Under the pieces are notes generated by a model. It saw only the letters and a program-made list of their open reading frames with translations, made no database searches and was not told the DNA's origin. Shown piece by piece: positions 50,936 to 59,455 of a stretch of 64,000 nt of DNA. Each line of letters begins with the position of its first letter. The stretch's first letter is position 1. The stretch lies in NCBI RefSeq assembly GCF_003605755.1, contig NZ_RAHJ01000021.1, positions 110,662-174,661 of the forward strand, given 5' to 3'. The DNA comes from Tsuneonella suprasediminis. GTDB lineage: Bacteria; Pseudomonadota; Alphaproteobacteria; Sphingomonadales; Sphingomonadaceae. The translations under genes and the position numbers were made by a program.

Positions 50936-52014
50936 TCGACTTGCTTGCCGCTGCCGCCGGTTCGGTCGCCAAGGCGACCGGGGCCGCTAAAGATGCGGCA
51001 AGCGACGTAGCGAGCGATGTTGCAAGCAGCGCCCCCAGCCCTGCAGAGCTGGACGAAGCGGGCGTAAGGGCCGCCGATGGCCTGAAAGAAGCGGTCGGGG
51101 AAAAGAGCCGCACCATCGGGGACATCATCCAGTCGCTCGACAGTATTTCGATCGATCTGGGAAAGTTTCACCTTTCGCTGTGGGACGCCATCGTCGTGAT
51201 GATGGTGATCGTCGGCGTCTATATGCTGGCGTGGTTTTCCAGCCGCGGCGCACGCGCCATGCTCCGGCGGATGACCCGCCTCGACCTGACGCAGCGGCTG
51301 CTGGCGGAAAAGCTGGTGTCCATCGCGGTGTGGGGCATCGCCTTCCTGCTTGGGATCGATATCCTCGGCATCGATCTGACTGCGCTGGCGGTATTCTCGG
51401 GCGCATTCGGCCTCGCGATTGGTTTCGGGTTACAGAAAACCTTCGGCAACCTGATCGCCGGGATCATCCTGCTGATGGATCGGTCGATCAAACCGGGCGA
51501 TGTCATCGTAATCGCCGATGCTGCGGGCAATTCGACATCGGGCCAGATCCGCAAGATCGGCATCCGCGCCGTCTCTCTGGTAACCCGCGATCAGAAAGAA
51601 TATCTGATTCCAAACGAAAACCTGATGGTCAATCAGGTGGAAAACTGGTCCTACTCGTCGAAGAACGTGCGGATACAGGTGCCGGTCGGCGTATCGTATA
51701 ACTGCGATATCGCACTGGCGGAAAAGCTGATGCTGGAAGCTGCGAAGAGCGTTCCGCGGGTTCTCAAGACCCCTCCGCCCGTCGTGTGGCTGGATGCCTA
51801 TGGCGACAGTTCGGTCAACTTCATCGTCCATTGCTGGATTTCCGACCCGGAAGAGGGCGTTGGCAATATCCGATCGCAAGTACTTAAAAACCTTTGGAAT
51901 CTTCTGGCCGATAACGAGATCGAAATCCCCTTCCCACAACGCGACCTCAATTTGCGGGACAACGAACAGTTCCAGCAACTGGTGGCCGCCATCGCCCAGC
52001 GCGTCAAAGAATAG
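50932..52014 (+). CDS. MscS-family mechanosensitive channel
   Basis: 360 residues. A long N-terminal Ala/Asp/Lys-rich segment (about 1-70) precedes a first helix (AIVVMMVIVGVYMLAWF, about 86), a second (IAVWGIAFLLGIDILGI) and the pore-lining helix AFGLAIGFGLQKTFGNLIAG (20; about 155). The beta domain follows (IRKIGIRAVSLVTRDQKEYL), then an alpha/beta vestibule. It relieves osmotic downshock. Translation coupling to metC is likely fortuitous. The long N-terminal low-complexity stretch could be a weak signal or periplasmic tail. Confidence 0.9.
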   Translation: MIDLLAAAAGSVAKATGAAKDAASDVASDVASSAPSPAELDEAGVRAADGLKEAVGEKSRTIGDIIQSLDSISIDLGKFHLSLWDAIVVMMVIVGVYMLAWFSSRGARAMLRRMTRLDLTQRLLAEKLVSIAVWGIAFLLGIDILGIDLTALAVFSGAFGLAIGFGLQKTFGNLIAGIILLMDRSIKPGDVIVIADAAGNSTSGQIRKIGIRAVSLVTRDQKEYLIPNENLMVNQVENWSYSSKNVRIQVPVGVSYNCDIALAEKLMLEAAKSVPRVLKTPPPVVWLDAYGDSSVNFIVHCWISDPEEGVGNIRSQVLKNLWNLLADNEIEIPFPQRDLNLRDNEQFQQLVAAIAQRVKE

Positions 52015-52169
52015 AGCGCTCGCGCGCCTGCCATTCCGATGGGGACGACGTTCAATGCTGGCATAGTTACGCTTCGCGACCGGGTAACGGAGCTTTCAAA
52101 AACTTTGCTTGCCGACCGGACATGGTTTCTCGGTGGCGCGTATGAAGCGACGCAGCCATTTGGCATCGC

Positions 52170-52928
52170 ATGGAAAAAATCGGCACAGTCTATCTCGTCG
52201 GCGCGGGACCGGGTGATCCCGACCTGTTGACCGTGCGCGCTGCGCGGCTGATCGAACGGGCGGAAATTCTGGTGCACGACGGGCTGATCGAACCCGCCGT
52301 GCTCGCCCTCGCCCCCCTGTCTGCGAAGCGGATATCGGTCGCCAAACGGCGGGCGCATCATACGCTACCACAGGAAGATATCTGCGCCCTGCTGGTGCGC
52401 GAGGCGCTGGCAGGCCGCGATGTCGTGCGGCTGAAGGGCGGCGATCCGTTCGTATTCGGGCGCGGTGGTGAGGAGGCGGAGGCTTGCCGCGCCGCCGGGG
52501 TTCCGGTGTCTGTCGTGCCCGGCATCAGCGCCGCCAATGGTGCCGCAGCGGCAACGCAGATCGCGCTGACCCACCGCGACGCCGCCAGCGTGGTCAGCTT
52601 CGTCGCCGGCCAGTGCAAAGGACTGTCCGATCAGGACTGGGCCGGGCTGGCGGGCAAAGGACGCACGCTGGTGATCTACATGGGCGTGAAAACCGCGCCT
52701 GCCATCGCGGAAAAGCTGATGGGCGATGGTCTCGCCCCCGATATGCCGCTGGCCATTATCGAAAACGCCTGCCGCCCGCAGATGCGCGTGCTGCGCGGGC
52801 CGCTGGCCGCTCTGCCCGATCTGGTCGAACGCGAACGGGTGCAAAGCCCGGCGCTGATCGTGATCGGGGAAGTCACCGCGCGCGAAGATAGCGCGCTCGC
52901 CACTATCGCGCTGGAGGCGCAGCAATGA
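52170..52928 (+). CDS. cobA: uroporphyrinogen-III C-methyltransferase (SUMT)
   Basis: 252 residues; two SAM-dependent methylations of uroporphyrinogen III to precorrin-2, the entry to siroheme. Motifs: YLVGAGPGDPDLLTVRA (about 8), VRLKGGDPFVFGRGGEEAEA (20; about 87) and VVPGISAANGAAAATQI (about 112). It is complete, unlike the remnant fused to the CysG-like protein near 27.5 kb. It heads the operon cobA-DUF2849-cysI-DUF934-cysH, supplying cofactor for CysI. The stop overlaps the DUF2849 start (ATGA). 155 bp upstream holds no clear operator. Confidence 0.93.
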   Translation: MEKIGTVYLVGAGPGDPDLLTVRAARLIERAEILVHDGLIEPAVLALAPLSAKRISVAKRRAHHTLPQEDICALLVREALAGRDVVRLKGGDPFVFGRGGEEAEACRAAGVPVSVVPGISAANGAAAATQIALTHRDAASVVSFVAGQCKGLSDQDWAGLAGKGRTLVIYMGVKTAPAIAEKLMGDGLAPDMPLAIIENACRPQMRVLRGPLAALPDLVERERVQSPALIVIGEVTAREDSALATIALEAQQ

Positions 52929-53224
52929 AAATCGTTACCGGAAACGACCTGAAAACCGGCGCAGTCACCTGGTGGACCGGCAGCGACTGGTCGATCCATG
53001 TCGATGATGCCGTCGACGCGGGCGATCAGGCCGAAACCATCGCCGCACGCGAAGAAGCCGCGCGCAACGTCAACTCCCCTTATGTGATCGAAGCGGTGGC
53101 CGATGCCGATGGCAAAGTCCGCCCCGCCCACATCAAGGACCGCATCCGCGCGCTCGGCCCCACCGTGCGCCCCGACCTTACTCTCAAGCCGGCCGACCCC
53201 ACTGCGGGCAACTGGGTGATCTGA
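52925..53224 (+). CDS. DUF2849 family protein
   Basis: 99 residues with VTGNDLKTGAVTWWTGSDWS at the start (20), a central acidic helix (DAGDQAETIAAREEA) and a C-terminal PADPTAGNWVI. DUF2849 occurs almost only between cobA and cysI in alphaproteobacteria, so a small accessory role in sulfite reduction (for example ferredoxin or cofactor delivery) is likely but unproven. Overlaps both neighbours, by four bases with cobA and one with cysI. Confidence 0.9.
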   Translation: MKIVTGNDLKTGAVTWWTGSDWSIHVDDAVDAGDQAETIAAREEAARNVNSPYVIEAVADADGKVRPAHIKDRIRALGPTVRPDLTLKPADPTAGNWVI

Positions 53225-54852
53225 TGTACAAATACGACCAATACGATCAGGCGATGGTGGATGCCCGCGTCGCGGAATTCCGCGATCAGGTGCGCCGCCG
53301 CATCGAAGGCCGCATTACCGAAGACCAGTTCAAGCCGCTGCGGCTGCAGAACGGGCTCTATCTCCAGCTCCACGCCTATATGCTGCGGGTGGCGGTGCCG
53401 TATAGCACGCTCAGTTCCGCGCAGATGCATGCGCTGGCCGATATCGCGGACAAGTATGACCGCGGATACGGGCACTTCACCACCCGGCAGAACATTCAAT
53501 ATAACTGGATCAAGCTGGAAGACACGCCCGACATTCTCGCTGATCTGGCGAAAGTGGAAATGCATGCGATCCAGACCAGCGGCAACTGCATCCGCAATAT
53601 CAGTTCGGATCATTACGCGGGCGCCACGGCGGACGAGCTGATCGATCCGCGCCCTTATGCCGAACTGCTGCGCCAATGGTCGAGCTTCCACCCGGAATTC
53701 CTCGCTCTGCCGCGCAAGTTCAAGATCTGCGTGATCGCCAGCGAGGCCGACCGGGCGGCGATGAAGCTGCACGATATCGGTATCCGCATCGTGAAGAACG
53801 ACAGCGGAGAGATCGGCGCGGCATTCTATGTCGGTGGCGGCATGGGCCGCACCCCGATGATCGCGCCGTGCATCAACCCGTTCGTCCCGCTCGATCAGCT
53901 GGTGACATATTGCGAGGCGTGCCTGCGGGTTTACAACCGCTATGGCCGCCGCGACAACAAGTACAAGGCGCGGATCAAGATCCTCGTCCACGAACTGGGT
54001 GCAGCGGAATATACCCGGCAAGTGGAAGAAGAATTCGCCCACCTGCAAACACAGGATATCGAACCCCCGCTGGCCGAGCTGGAGCGTATCTCCACATATT
54101 TCGCCCCGCCCGCGTTCGAAACCGGGTTGAGCGAGGAAATCGACCGGTCGGACCCCGATTTCGCGCTGTGGGTCGATACCAACACCGTGCCGCATAAGGC
54201 ACCCGGCTATGTCTCCGCGGTCATCAGCCTGAAGCCGGTGGGCGGCATCCCCGGCGATGCCAGTGCCGAACAGATGCACCTGATCGCTGACCTGACGAAG
54301 CAGTACAGCTTCGACGAATGCCGGGTGACCCACACGCAGAACATCGTGTTGCCCCATGTGAAGAAGGCCGATCTCCACGCGCTGTGGACCGCGCTGGAGG
54401 CGGCCGGGCTTGGCGCTGCCAACCTCGACCGCGTGGGCGATATCATCGCCTGCCCCGGCCTCGATTATTGCAGCCTTGCCAATGCCCGCTCGATCCCGGT
54501 CGCGCAGAAGATTTCGGAACGCCTGTCGCCCAGATCGGCGGAACTGGGCGAACTGAAAGTGAAGATCAGCGGCTGCATCAACGCCTGCGGCCATCACCAT
54601 GCCGGCCACATCGGTGTGCTGGGCGTCGATAAGAAGGGGGTTGAAAACTACCAGCTCCTGCTCGGCGGAAGCGAGGCCGACGATACGTCGCTCGGCAAAA
54701 TTACCGGCCCCGGCTTCGACGAAGCGGGGATTGTCGATGCCGTGGAAAAGGCCACCGAAGTATATCTGGCGCAACGCACCGACGGCGAACGCTTCCTCGA
54801 CACCTATCGCCGCATTGGCATCAATCCTTTCAAAGAGGCGCTTTATGGCTGA
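53224..54852 (+). CDS. cysI: sulfite reductase hemoprotein, ferredoxin/NADPH-type beta subunit
   Basis: 542 residues holding siroheme and a 4Fe-4S cluster; reduces sulfite to sulfide with six electrons. The two half-repeats are visible (HFTTRQNIQYNWIKLED near 85 and HTQNIVLP near 365). Cluster ligands are CPGLDYCSLA (C-x5-C, about 415) and GCINACGHHH (C-x3-C, about 451). The missing flavoprotein (CysJ) is not adjacent, so electrons may come from a ferredoxin. The nitrite reductase family is close, but gene order (SUMT, DUF934, APS reductase) makes sulfite reductase the sensible call. Overlaps DUF934 by eight bases. Confidence 0.92.
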   Translation: MYKYDQYDQAMVDARVAEFRDQVRRRIEGRITEDQFKPLRLQNGLYLQLHAYMLRVAVPYSTLSSAQMHALADIADKYDRGYGHFTTRQNIQYNWIKLEDTPDILADLAKVEMHAIQTSGNCIRNISSDHYAGATADELIDPRPYAELLRQWSSFHPEFLALPRKFKICVIASEADRAAMKLHDIGIRIVKNDSGEIGAAFYVGGGMGRTPMIAPCINPFVPLDQLVTYCEACLRVYNRYGRRDNKYKARIKILVHELGAAEYTRQVEEEFAHLQTQDIEPPLAELERISTYFAPPAFETGLSEEIDRSDPDFALWVDTNTVPHKAPGYVSAVISLKPVGGIPGDASAEQMHLIADLTKQYSFDECRVTHTQNIVLPHVKKADLHALWTALEAAGLGAANLDRVGDIIACPGLDYCSLANARSIPVAQKISERLSPRSAELGELKVKISGCINACGHHHAGHIGVLGVDKKGVENYQLLLGGSEADDTSLGKITGPGFDEAGIVDAVEKATEVYLAQRTDGERFLDTYRRIGINPFKEALYG

Positions 54853-55270
54853 TCTGCTGCGTTTTCGCGATGACGAGCCGGTCGATCACCCGGCGGTGAC
54901 GGTCGATGCCTATCTCGAACAAAGCAATGCCGCCGCTGTACGGATCGAACCGGGCGACGATGCCCGTGCGCTGATCCCGCATCTGGACGGGTTGCGACTG
55001 GTCGAGATCAATTTCCCCGCCTTCACCGACGGGCGCGGCTATTCCGCGGCACGCATCCTGCGCGAGGCGGGTTATACCGGCGAAATGCGCGCGGTGGGCG
55101 ATGTGCTGGTCGATCAGCTTTCAGCCATGCGCCGCTGCGGCTTCGATGCGTTCGAGCCCGACAAACCGTTCGACGAAGAAGAAGCGAAAGCCGCGCTGGC
55201 AACCTGGCCGCAAGTCTATCAGACCGCCGCCGACGGGCGCGCGCCGATCTGGAAACTGCGTCATGGCTGA
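54845..55270 (+). CDS. DUF934 family protein (CysX/oxidoreductase-probable)
   Basis: 141 residues. Core: LIPHLDGLRLVEINFPAFTD (20), GRGYSAARILREAGYTGEMR (20), LVDQLSAMRRCGFDAFEP. DUF934 is found between cysI and cysH in many proteobacteria and is thought to assist sulfite reductase, though biochemical proof is thin. The start ATG lies inside the end of cysI and the stop overlaps the cysH start by eight bases, so it is tightly coupled on both sides. Confidence 0.9.
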   Translation: MADLLRFRDDEPVDHPAVTVDAYLEQSNAAAVRIEPGDDARALIPHLDGLRLVEINFPAFTDGRGYSAARILREAGYTGEMRAVGDVLVDQLSAMRRCGFDAFEPDKPFDEEEAKAALATWPQVYQTAADGRAPIWKLRHG

Positions 55271-56063
55271 AGCCGATCCCATCCGCCTGCGCGACCGGAT
55301 CGACACAGGTGCGCGCTATACCGATGAAGATGCGATCACGCTCAATCGCCGGTTTCGCGGCGCGGATACCCGCGCGCTGCTCGATGCCGTGCTCAACGAA
55401 GGCATTGCCGGGCGGGTTGCAGCGGTTTCCAGCTTCGGCGCGGAAAGCGCGGTGTTGTTGCATCAGGTGGCGCAAGTCGCGCCCAACACGCCTGTGCTGT
55501 TCCTCGACACGGGCAAACATTTCCCCGAAACGATTGCCTATCGCGATGAACTGGTGGCACGCCTTGGACTGACCAATCTGGTTATTCTGGAACCCGATCC
55601 GGCCGATCTGGCAGCACGGGACGAATCCGGGCTGCGCTGGTCTTACGACCCCGATGGTTGCTGCGAAATCCGCAAAGTCCGCCCGCTGGAAAAAGCGCTG
55701 GCGCGGTTCGATGCCTCGCTGACCGGGCGCAAGGCCTTTCAGTCGAGCACCCGCGCTATGCTGCCGCGGTTCGAAATCGATACCGCCGATGCGCTGGGGC
55801 GGCTGAAGATCAACCCGCTGATCGACTGGCGGGCCGATGCGCTGGCCGCCTATATAGCGGAACACGATCTGCCGCCGCACCCGCTGGTGGCACAGGGATA
55901 CCCCTCCATCGGTTGCTCCCCCTGCACCAGCAAAGTCGCACCGGGCGAAGACCCGCGTTCGGGCCGCTGGAAAGGGTGGGACAAGACCGAATGCGGCATT
56001 CATTCACCCGCACAGCCCGGCACCGATGGCGATCTGCCGCCGGGTTACGAGCCCGCTTTCTGA
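55263..56063 (+). CDS. cysH: adenylylsulfate (APS)-type reductase, assimilatory
   Basis: 266 residues; reduces activated sulfate to sulfite with thioredoxin. The presence of the paired Cys motifs DGCCEIRKV (about 131) and GCSPCTSKV (about 222) shows a 4Fe-4S cluster and so APS preference; PAPS-only enzymes lack them. The catalytic ECGIH is near the end (about 245). Active-site blocks are AVSSFGAESAVLLH and LFLDTGKHFPET. It is the last gene of the operon. The sulfate-activating cysD/N genes are not in this window. Confidence 0.93.
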   Translation: MAEADPIRLRDRIDTGARYTDEDAITLNRRFRGADTRALLDAVLNEGIAGRVAAVSSFGAESAVLLHQVAQVAPNTPVLFLDTGKHFPETIAYRDELVARLGLTNLVILEPDPADLAARDESGLRWSYDPDGCCEIRKVRPLEKALARFDASLTGRKAFQSSTRAMLPRFEIDTADALGRLKINPLIDWRADALAAYIAEHDLPPHPLVAQGYPSIGCSPCTSKVAPGEDPRSGRWKGWDKTECGIHSPAQPGTDGDLPPGYEPAF

Positions 56064-56094
56064 TCTTCCCGCTGTTCCGGCGTGATCGATCCGA

Positions 56095-56772
56095 TCAGCG
56101 CCGCCGCCCGCGATAGGGTTCGCAGGCGATGCCATCGTTATCGCCATCCATTTCCGGGCGATACCCCGGTTGCCCGCGATAAATCGGCGCGGCCCCGGCG
56201 ACCCACGCCTCGCGGCAATTGCGATAATAGACCTGTGATCGTGCCGGACGTTCTGCCGCGACAGGCGCGCGCGGTTTGGGCGGGGCAAACTCCCTCGGGT
56301 GCGCGGCGCGATAATCCGCCGGGGTCTGGAATTCAGAGCTCCAGATGCCTGCCTTCATCGCCTTCGCCACTGTTTCAGGTGCGGTGTAAGCATCGCTGAA
56401 CTGCGGCAGGGCAATCGCCATTCCGGCCCGGACTATCATTTCCGCCAGATCGCGATTGCCGACAGTGCATTTCGCCACCATCCGGCCATATCGGTCGATC
56501 GTGACTTGTCGGCACGATACCTCCTTGCCGTCGATCAGTCGCGCCAGAACCGCGGTCGCTTCCTGACCGCAAGCCCATGCCTCGCCCGCCCGTGTGCAGG
56601 TCTGCGATTTTTCCGGCGCATCGATGCCGAACAGGCGCACACGAGCGCCGGTCATCGCCAGAGTATCCCCGTCGACCGCCGTCGCCGGGCCACGGATAAC
56701 AGCCGCCTGCGCCAGCGAAGGCCAGCCCAGCGACAGGCAAATGAATAGCAGCGAAGCACGCGAATAACTCAT
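56095..56772 (-). CDS. secreted staphylococcal-nuclease-like protein with Excalibur domain
   Basis: 225 residues. Signal peptide (LLFICLSLGWPSLAQA), then the SNase domain: GPATAVDGDTLAMTGARVRL (20; Asp and Arg of the active site), GIDAPEKSQTC (Glu), and DRYGRMVAKC (Arg). Between about 60 and 90, CTRAGEAWACGQEAT adds a cysteine pair likely to form a disulfide. The C-terminal Excalibur module is VYYRNCREAWVAGAAPIYRG ... DGDNDGIACE. Export and calcium-binding suit an extracellular or periplasmic thermonuclease. It converges with cysH. Confidence 0.9.
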   Translation of the reverse strand: MSYSRASLLFICLSLGWPSLAQAAVIRGPATAVDGDTLAMTGARVRLFGIDAPEKSQTCTRAGEAWACGQEATAVLARLIDGKEVSCRQVTIDRYGRMVAKCTVGNRDLAEMIVRAGMAIALPQFSDAYTAPETVAKAMKAGIWSSEFQTPADYRAAHPREFAPPKPRAPVAAERPARSQVYYRNCREAWVAGAAPIYRGQPGYRPEMDGDNDGIACEPYRGRRR

Positions 56773-56995
56773 CAGGCCGAGTTATCGCGGGGGTCTTAAT
56801 TATCGGTTTTCAAGCGCCAGTCGGGTGATGGCGGACCCCGCTTTCCTACAGGCCACCGGTTATGCCACAAATCATCGCATGAACCGGCCCCAACCCCTTG
56901 GCATATCTTATGAAAATTCCGTCCGGGGAAGGCAGGTTTTTCTCGCTCTGGACAGTGTAACATGCGGTCCATGTCTCTGCCCTGACAGGCAGGAT
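56773..56995. other. 223-bp gap with a hairpin after pgsA
   Basis: CTGCC/GGCAG folds at 56977-56992, immediately past the pgsA stop on the minus strand, and may end that transcript. The 14 bases GCGGTCCATGTCTC at 56964-56977 also occur at the end of the 103-nt element copy 2. An imperfect CCGGTT...AACCGG pair spans 56862-56887. Nothing else is seen. Confidence 0.5.
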
Positions 56996-57604
56996 TCAGT
57001 CCATGTGCTTGAGGCCGACACGCAGGTAATCCCACCCGGTAATCAATGTCAGCACCGCCGCCGCCCACAGGCAGGTCAGGCCGGTCAGATGGATCCAGTT
57101 GTTCGTCAGCGTGCCGCACACATCATACACCGAATGGCACGGCGGCCCGTTGACCGCGCCGCCCAGTATCAGCGCGCCCAGACTGATGAGCTGAAACGTC
57201 GTCTTCCACTTGGCCAGTTTCGACACCGGGACCGACACCTGAATCCCACCAAGGAATTCACGCAGGCCCGACACGGCGATTTCGCGGATCAGGATAATCA
57301 GCCCGGCGATCACATGCAGATCCCCGACATACGGCCCGCGCATGTATCCCTGCGCCGCCAGCACCAGAATGACCGCGGCCACCATGATCTTGTCCGCAAT
57401 CGGATCGAGGAAGATGCCCAGCTTGCTGACAGTGCCCTGCGCCCGCGCCAGATAGCCATCGAGATAATCGGTAAAGGCGATGATGCAGTACACCACAAAG
57501 CCCAAGGCATAGCCAAAGTGCCAGTCCGGCCACCACAGCAGGAACGCCAGCAACGGCACCGCAAGAATGCGCGACAGCGTGAGGATGTTGGGCAGCGTAA
57601 GCAT
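56996..57604 (-). CDS. pgsA: CDP-diacylglycerol-glycerol-3-phosphate 3-phosphatidyltransferase
   Basis: 202 residues with about four to five membrane helices. It makes phosphatidylglycerol phosphate from CDP-diacylglycerol. The CDP-alcohol phosphotransferase motif D-x2-D-G-x2-A-R-x8-G-x3-D-x3-D is intact in DYLDGYLARAQGTVSKLGIF (20) followed by LDPIADK. N-terminus LPNILTLSRILAVPLLAFLL. It lies divergent from the LplT-like transporter; both act on phospholipids. Confidence 0.94.
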   Translation of the reverse strand: MLTLPNILTLSRILAVPLLAFLLWWPDWHFGYALGFVVYCIIAFTDYLDGYLARAQGTVSKLGIFLDPIADKIMVAAVILVLAAQGYMRGPYVGDLHVIAGLIILIREIAVSGLREFLGGIQVSVPVSKLAKWKTTFQLISLGALILGGAVNGPPCHSVYDVCGTLTNNWIHLTGLTCLWAAAVLTLITGWDYLRVGLKHMD

Positions 57605-57752
57605 CGGCGCGATCGGTTCCCCCTTACCAGTTCCCCTGCCCTAGCTGAATGTCAGGTTGGGAAAAACCCACCTTCGCCCTCACCTTTGCCCTTGTCCGGT
57701 TCGCATCATCGGCTAGAGCCGCAAACGACCACGGCAGCAACCGGCAGGATCG

Positions 57753-59126
57753 ATGACAGTTTCGACACATCTCGTGCGTACGCGGCGCTTCCTGCCGTTG
57801 TTCGTGACCCAGCTGCTCAATGCTTTCAACGACAACCTGTTCAAGACCGCGATGGTCCTGTTCGTCGTCTATTCGCTGTATTCCTCCCCCGAAGCGGAAG
57901 GGATGTTTTCCGCAGTGGCATCGGCGCTGTTCATCCTGCCGTTCTTCCTGTTTTCCGCACTGGCGGGGCAACTTGCCGATATGCGCGACAAGGCGCGGAT
58001 CATCCGCGTGGTGAAGGCTGCGGAGATTGCCATCATGCTGGTGGGCGGGATGGGCCTCGTTATCGCGTGGCAAGATGTGGAATGCGCCAAAACCGCCGCA
58101 GCGGCCAGCGCGCAGTGCTTCGTCACGCCTCCTTCGCTGATCGCATCGCTCTCTATCCCGCTGATGTTAGCGGCGCTGTTCGCGATGGGGGTCCATTCAA
58201 CCTTCTTCGGCCCGATCAAATACGCGATCCTGCCGCAGCATCTGAAAGACAACGAAGTGCTGGCGGGCACCGGGCTGGTCGAGGCCGGCACCTATATCGC
58301 GATCCTGTTCGGCACCATTCTGGCGGGCTGGATACCGGTGGAAGCGGCCGCAGCGGGCGTCGTGCTGACAGCTATCGTCGGCTATATGGTATCGCGCAAA
58401 GTCCCGTCGGCACCCGCGCAGGGAGCTGTCGAACCGCTCGATTTCCACCTGATCCGCAGTTCGGTATCGCTGGTGCGCCAGACCATGCAAGACCGGCGTG
58501 TGTTTCTCGCGATCATGGCGATCAGCTTCTTCTGGACCATCGGCGCAGTGCTGTTCATCGTTTTCCCGCCATTGGCCAAGAATGTGCTGACCGCCAGCAA
58601 GGAAGTGGCCAGCCTGTTCCTGGTGATCTTCTCTGTCGGGGTGGCCATCGGCTCGGTATCGGTCAACGCGCTGCTCAAGGGCAAAGTATCGGCGCGCTAT
58701 TCCCCGGCATCGGTGATAGTCATGGGCCTGTTCGTGCTGGCGTTCTTCTTCGTGTGCGAGGCATGGACACCCGAACCTGCGGGCACGCTGATGGATGTGC
58801 CCACGTTCGTCACACATGCGATGGCTGTGCCGCTGCTGCTATGCCTGTTGGGTATTGCCATTGCTGGGGGGATGTTCGTGGTTCCGCTCTATGCGTTTCT
58901 CACCACTTTCGTACCCAAGACGCAGACCGCCCGCACCATCGCGGCGAACAACATAGTCAATTCAGGGGCAATGGTGATTGGATCGCTGCTTGCCACCGGG
59001 CTGAGCGCGGCGGGGCTGGACATCCTGCACCATCTGCTGCTGGCCGCGGCGATGTGCATCTATTCCGCATGGCTGGGCTGGAAACTGTACAAGGCGGAAC
59101 AGCCTCCGCTCGATGTAAAGGCCTGA
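57753..59126 (+). CDS. LplT-like MFS transporter
   Basis: 457 residues with about twelve helices. The N-terminal FVTQLLNAFNDNLFKTAMVL (20) is the signature of the lysophospholipid transporter LplT and of the MFS half of MFS-Aas fusions. The cytoplasmic loop has ADMRDKARIIR. The acyltransferase (Aas) usually linked to LplT is not adjacent. Lysophospholipid flipping is therefore a family-based guess; other substrates are possible. It is divergent from pgsA, 148 bp apart. Confidence 0.85.
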   Translation: MTVSTHLVRTRRFLPLFVTQLLNAFNDNLFKTAMVLFVVYSLYSSPEAEGMFSAVASALFILPFFLFSALAGQLADMRDKARIIRVVKAAEIAIMLVGGMGLVIAWQDVECAKTAAAASAQCFVTPPSLIASLSIPLMLAALFAMGVHSTFFGPIKYAILPQHLKDNEVLAGTGLVEAGTYIAILFGTILAGWIPVEAAAAGVVLTAIVGYMVSRKVPSAPAQGAVEPLDFHLIRSSVSLVRQTMQDRRVFLAIMAISFFWTIGAVLFIVFPPLAKNVLTASKEVASLFLVIFSVGVAIGSVSVNALLKGKVSARYSPASVIVMGLFVLAFFFVCEAWTPEPAGTLMDVPTFVTHAMAVPLLLCLLGIAIAGGMFVVPLYAFLTTFVPKTQTARTIAANNIVNSGAMVIGSLLATGLSAAGLDILHHLLLAAAMCIYSAWLGWKLYKAEQPPLDVKA

Positions 59127-59137
59127 AGGCGACCCGC

Positions 59138-59347
59138 CTACATGAAGAAGACGAGCACCATCGCAAAACAGGCAAGATAGGTGGCTCCGAACGTGCTGAC
59201 ATCTCCGCGTGTCAGCGCCCAGCTCTCAGTCCGGTTCAATCGCACCGGGTCCGATTCGGTTTGCCTGAAGACATGCGGTGGCAGGCTGGCCCGGAACGGG
59301 TGCCGCGCGAAATCGCTGGTCAGGACAAGAGAGCGCCGCTTCATCAT
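59138..59347 (-). CDS. small protein with C-terminal membrane segment, uncharacterised
   Basis: 69 residues (or 68 from the second of two adjacent ATGs). A basic, polar N-terminal part (MKRRSLVLTSDFARHPFRAS) is followed by a C-terminal hydrophobic helix (TYLACFAMVLVFFM), fitting a tail-anchored or single-span protein. No ribosome site is obvious. It is convergent with the LplT-like gene. Plausible but not strongly supported. Confidence 0.45.
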   Translation of the reverse strand: MMKRRSLVLTSDFARHPFRASLPPHVFRQTESDPVRLNRTESWALTRGDVSTFGATYLACFAMVLVFFM

Positions 59348-59455
59348 GCTGTCTTAACTAAATAGTAACCATATTGCTCCCGTAAATTCAACGGTGTCGC
59401 GAGTTGGGACATTAGCCCGATTGCCCGACCCCGCACCCCTCGCTAAACCCCGATC

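Noticed and set aside
52015-52169. Possible operator or riboswitch upstream of cobA
   Set aside because: Only a 5-bp GTTAC/GTAAC pair is visible; no cobalamin or other riboswitch features.
53080-54774. A 564-codon minus-strand frame across cysI
   Set aside because: A shadow of cysI; the real gene has all its cluster ligands and overlaps its neighbours cleanly.
56825-59365. An 846-codon open frame on the + strand overlapping pgsA and the LplT-like gene
   Set aside because: It runs antisense through pgsA and in another frame through the transporter, is Arg/Gln-rich and shows no domain; high third-position GC leaves few stops.
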